Positions 63,385 through 64,000 of a stretch of 64,000 bases of DNA are shown one piece after another. A program made the position numbers and the translations under genes. Within the stretch, counting starts at the first letter, position 1. Each line of letters begins with the position of its first letter. The DNA comes from Temperatibacter sp965603205 (lineage in GTDB: Bacteria > Pseudomonadota > Alphaproteobacteria > Sphingomonadales > Kordiimonadaceae): assembly GCA_965603205.1 (NCBI GenBank), contig CBFDCC010000004.1:62001-126000 (forward strand), written 5' to 3'. Below the pieces are notes generated by a model. That model was not told where the DNA came from. It ran no database searches and was given only the letters and a program-made list of their open reading frames with translations.

Positions 63385-64000
63385 TTAAAGCGCTTCAGCG
63401 CCTGAAATAATTTCAATCAATTCACTGGTAATTGCAGCTTGACGTGTACGGTTATACACCAACGTCAATTTGTCTATCATTTCACCAGCGTTACGCGTTG
63501 CATTGTCCATCGCAGTCATACTTGCACCCTGCTCGGAAGCAGCATTTTCAAGTAAGCCACGGTAGATTTGCACCGCTACATTTCTTGGTAACAGATCTTC
63601 AAGAATTTCTGCTTCGCTTGGTTCATAGTCATAAACTGCACCACCCAGTTCGTCAGCGACTTCAACATCGTTGGCAACTTCTGGCATAGGCGCCGGAATA
63701 AGCTGTTGCTTGGTAGGTAATTGTACAAGTGCAGACTGGAACTTTGCATAGAAAAGCGTTGCAACATCAAACTCACCACGTTCAAACATAGCAAGTATTT
63801 CAGCGGCGATTGGCTGGGCATCGCCAAAACCAATACGCTTAACTGCAGCCAAATCTTTTAGACCGATGATTTTATCACCATAGTCACGGCGAAGAAGAGT
63901 ATTACCCTTTTTACCGATACATAGGATCTTAACCGTTTTACCCGCTTTGATAAGATTATCAATATGTACGCGAGCAGCCTTGACGATGTTAGCATTGAAG
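63385..64000 (-). CDS. atpG: ATP synthase F1 gamma subunit, 5'-truncated by window edge
   Basis: The C-terminal 204 residues of the rotor shaft subunit. The frame is open to the window end, so the true start is outside; a TTG at 63852 is internal. Visible: NANIVKAARVHIDNLIKAGK, RRDYGDKIIGL, VATLFYAKFQSALVQ, and the C-terminal helix SEQGASMTAMDNATRNAGEM and LTLVYNRTRQAAITSELIEII. Upstream atpH and atpA are expected beyond the window. Confidence 0.97.
   Translation of the reverse strand, partial: FNANIVKAARVHIDNLIKAGKTVKILCIGKKGNTLLRRDYGDKIIGLKDLAAVKRIGFGDAQPIAAEILAMFERGEFDVATLFYAKFQSALVQLPTKQQLIPAPMPEVANDVEVADELGGAVYDYEPSEAEILEDLLPRNVAVQIYRGLLENAASEQGASMTAMDNATRNAGEMIDKLTLVYNRTRQAAITSELIEIISGAEAL

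Noticed and set aside
63385..63852. A complete 155-residue gene starting at 63852
   Set aside because: It is the C-terminal part of atpG; the same frame continues to the window end with gamma-subunit sequence.

Overview
The window is a stretch of chromosome from an alphaproteobacterium, probably a marine, moderately AT-rich one. I base this on lineage-typical genes: a TrcR/DUF1013 cell-cycle regulator, the kinase-fold (alpha-type) ThrB in an ispH-thrB-rnhA order, DUF1192 beside a quinone oxidoreductase, two DUF465 proteins, two TorF-type porins and three PAS_5-family proteins. The order rplU-rpmA ... obgE-proB-proA-nadD-rsfS-rlmH-gpmI-envC-ctpA-yibQ-rppH is also the usual alphaproteobacterial one. 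I see no rRNA, tRNA, CRISPR array, prophage or classical insertion sequence. A genus cannot be named safely from the sequence alone.

Layout. 1-2588 is the 3' part of an RND efflux permease. 2603-9138 holds purEK, a diguanylate cyclase, small conserved proteins (two DUF465, one TIGR02444-like, DUF1192), ubiX, trcR and a quinone oxidoreductase. 9146-20009 holds an orphan solute-binding protein, a small heat-shock protein with an excellent sigma-32 promoter and a probable ROSE-type RNA thermometer, cysK, a GMC oxidoreductase, a stand-alone receiver protein, a PepSY/response-regulator/histidine-kinase operon and a glycosyltransferase. 20060-23369 is the ispH-thrB-rnhA run with a secreted phosphatase-like protein and an acetyltransferase. 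23366-31343 holds an LhgO-like oxidase, pmbA, a CysQ-like phosphatase, a TorF porin, an M23 peptidase, xseA and purD.

31344-31842 is the most unusual spot: a small GIY-YIG nuclease gene tightly bracketed by inverted REP-like repeats, with a third copy beyond. 31849-41548 carries two export systems transcribed divergently: a DevBCA/MacAB-like ABC exporter and an RND adaptor/permease pair with a 22-bp palindromic operator in front. A second orphan solute-binding protein follows. 41603-45338 has ggt, a second TorF porin and an unknown membrane-anchored protein.

45339-59917 is the housekeeping superoperon region. It includes a structured leader in front of rplU and a NIT-domain chemoreceptor preceded by four TTAA half-sites at exact 11-bp spacing, which is the spacing of CtrA boxes. 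59957-61428 is a tandem triplet of PAS_5 paralogues. 61508-64000 is the end of the F1 ATP synthase operon (atpG partial, atpD, atpC) with its terminator.

Several convergent gene pairs are packed extremely tightly, three of them sharing a 4-bp overlap of their stop codons. Non-ATG starts are common (TTG for the histidine kinase, nadD, rsfS and rlmH; GTG for several). One CTG start is proposed for the EnvC-like factor.
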